This document shows, piece by piece, positions 63,515 to 64,000 of a stretch of 64,000 nt of DNA. Both the position numbers and the translations under genes were made by a program. Source of the DNA: Paenibacillus ottowii (GTDB lineage Bacteria > Bacillota > Bacilli > Paenibacillales > Paenibacillaceae); NCBI RefSeq assembly GCF_006874425.1, contig NZ_VIJZ01000013.1, positions 1 through 64,000 on the forward strand, in the 5' to 3' direction. The number at the start of each line of letters is the position of its first letter. Position 1 is the first letter of the stretch. Below the pieces are notes generated by a model. That model was not told the origin of the DNA, did not search any database, and saw nothing but the letters and a program-made list of their open reading frames with translations.

Positions 63515-63781
63515 GGTTTAATGGGTTTGTTTATTCGGGTTTACTACGACGATTATATGCCTTGATCGCGGGTCTGTCCAGCCTTGAGGGAGGGCTTACG
63601 GTTCATTTAGCGAATGACAGGGTACACTTTTACTGTGAGCTTTGATCTGAAAATGTACATGAATCATCAGTCTGATTCGGTCATGTTATTTTTAGAGCAG
63701 CCGCACAGTATGTTCTGAAGGGCTGATGCCAGGTGGCAAAGCCGTATAGAATTCTAATTCGTAAAAAGGAGTTGTTGTACT

Positions 63782-64000
63782 ATGGGTAAAACGGAGACAT
63801 TGGATCGCAGTCAGCTGGAACAAGCCATTGTGAAGGCTTTGGATAACAACAAATTTTGCTCGTTAGGTACGGTAGAGGGCGGAAAACCGAAAGTACGCTA
63901 TATGGCCCTTTTTAACGATGGAATGAACATTCATCTAGCAACGGATCGCAAAACACATAAAGTGGAGGAGCTAAAGGACAATCCGAATGCTTATCTGCTG
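63782..64000 (+). CDS. General stress protein, pyridoxamine-oxidase-like fold (partial)
   Basis: Starts ATG 63782 with AAAAAGGAG upstream and runs off the window end; 73 codons seen. MGKTETLDRSQLEQAIVKAL and KFCSLGTVEGGKPKVRYMAL match the GSP26/YdaG-like flavin-binding-fold stress proteins. The gap 63515-63781 shows nothing else clear. Confidence 0.85.
   Translation, partial: MGKTETLDRSQLEQAIVKALDNNKFCSLGTVEGGKPKVRYMALFNDGMNIHLATDRKTHKVEELKDNPNAYLL

Noticed and set aside
1..64000. CRISPR array, prophage or insertion sequence
   Set aside because: No regularly spaced repeats, integrase or transposase frame was seen; the only dispersed repeats are the thi-operon elements.

Overview
The window looks like chromosomal DNA of a Paenibacillus (Firmicutes), most like the P. 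polymyxa group. Support: strong AGGAGG-type ribosome binding sites, frequent TTG/GTG starts, YesMN-type two-component genes beside a sugar transporter, B. subtilis-like bsd, glnQHMP, ycnJI and csoR-copZ-copA gene sets, and low-GC Gram-positive riboswitch classes. The species is inferred, not proven. No phage, transposase or CRISPR array was seen.

Layout. 1-390: end of an rRNA operon (23S 3' end, 5S, terminator). 524-743: a 52-aa ORF under a near-consensus Fur box. 977-7200: sugar ABC transporter (lipoprotein, two permeases) with its YesM/YesN-type sensor and regulator. 7266-10634: bsd phenolic-acid decarboxylase cluster with a divergent LysR regulator. 10707-14970: flavin-binding-fold protein, serine hydrolase, secreted protein of nine Big2 domains. 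15130-17031: L-serine dehydratase genes behind a tandem glycine riboswitch. 17248-18852: secreted OB-fold/GATase-like protein. 19165-24901: five-gene oligopeptide ABC operon. 25017-28937: a LysR gene apparently starting at ACG, and a glnQHMP-like amino-acid transporter. 29268-37265: cupin, then a minus-strand surface cluster (GGDEF protein, class D sortase, 1193-aa LPKTG adhesin, secreted transglutaminase-like protein behind two c-di-GMP-I riboswitches, AraC regulator). 37847-46340: DUF445 protein, large hybrid kinase with a convergent response regulator, nitroreductase/HxlR pair, GH18-like protein. 46531-49030: ycnI and ycnJ copper genes. 49284-52011: GGDEF/HD-GYP enzyme, 31-aa peptide, DUF5317 membrane protein. 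52215-57557: Bcr/CflA exporter, frameshifted duplicated-domain gene, csoR-copZ-copA with two CsoR operators. 57847-63514: NfsA-type reductase, then a TPP-riboswitch thiamine-precursor uptake cluster containing a TatD-type hydrolase and two copies of a palindromic intergenic repeat. 63782-64000: start of a general-stress flavin-binding protein.

Most notable: (1) the c-di-GMP surface cluster, where a secreted Cys-His-Asp transglutaminase-fold protein under tandem c-di-GMP riboswitches lies next to a sortase-anchored adhesin, a layout recalling LapG/LapA or C. difficile Zmp1/adhesin control; (2) the two-copy structured repeat at 61723-62126; (3) the TatD-type hydrolase fused by overlap to a thiamine-precursor ABC operon; (4) short genes (52 aa and 31 aa) and apparent non-standard starts (ACG, CTG). 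All functions are read from sequence motifs and gene order; no database search was possible.
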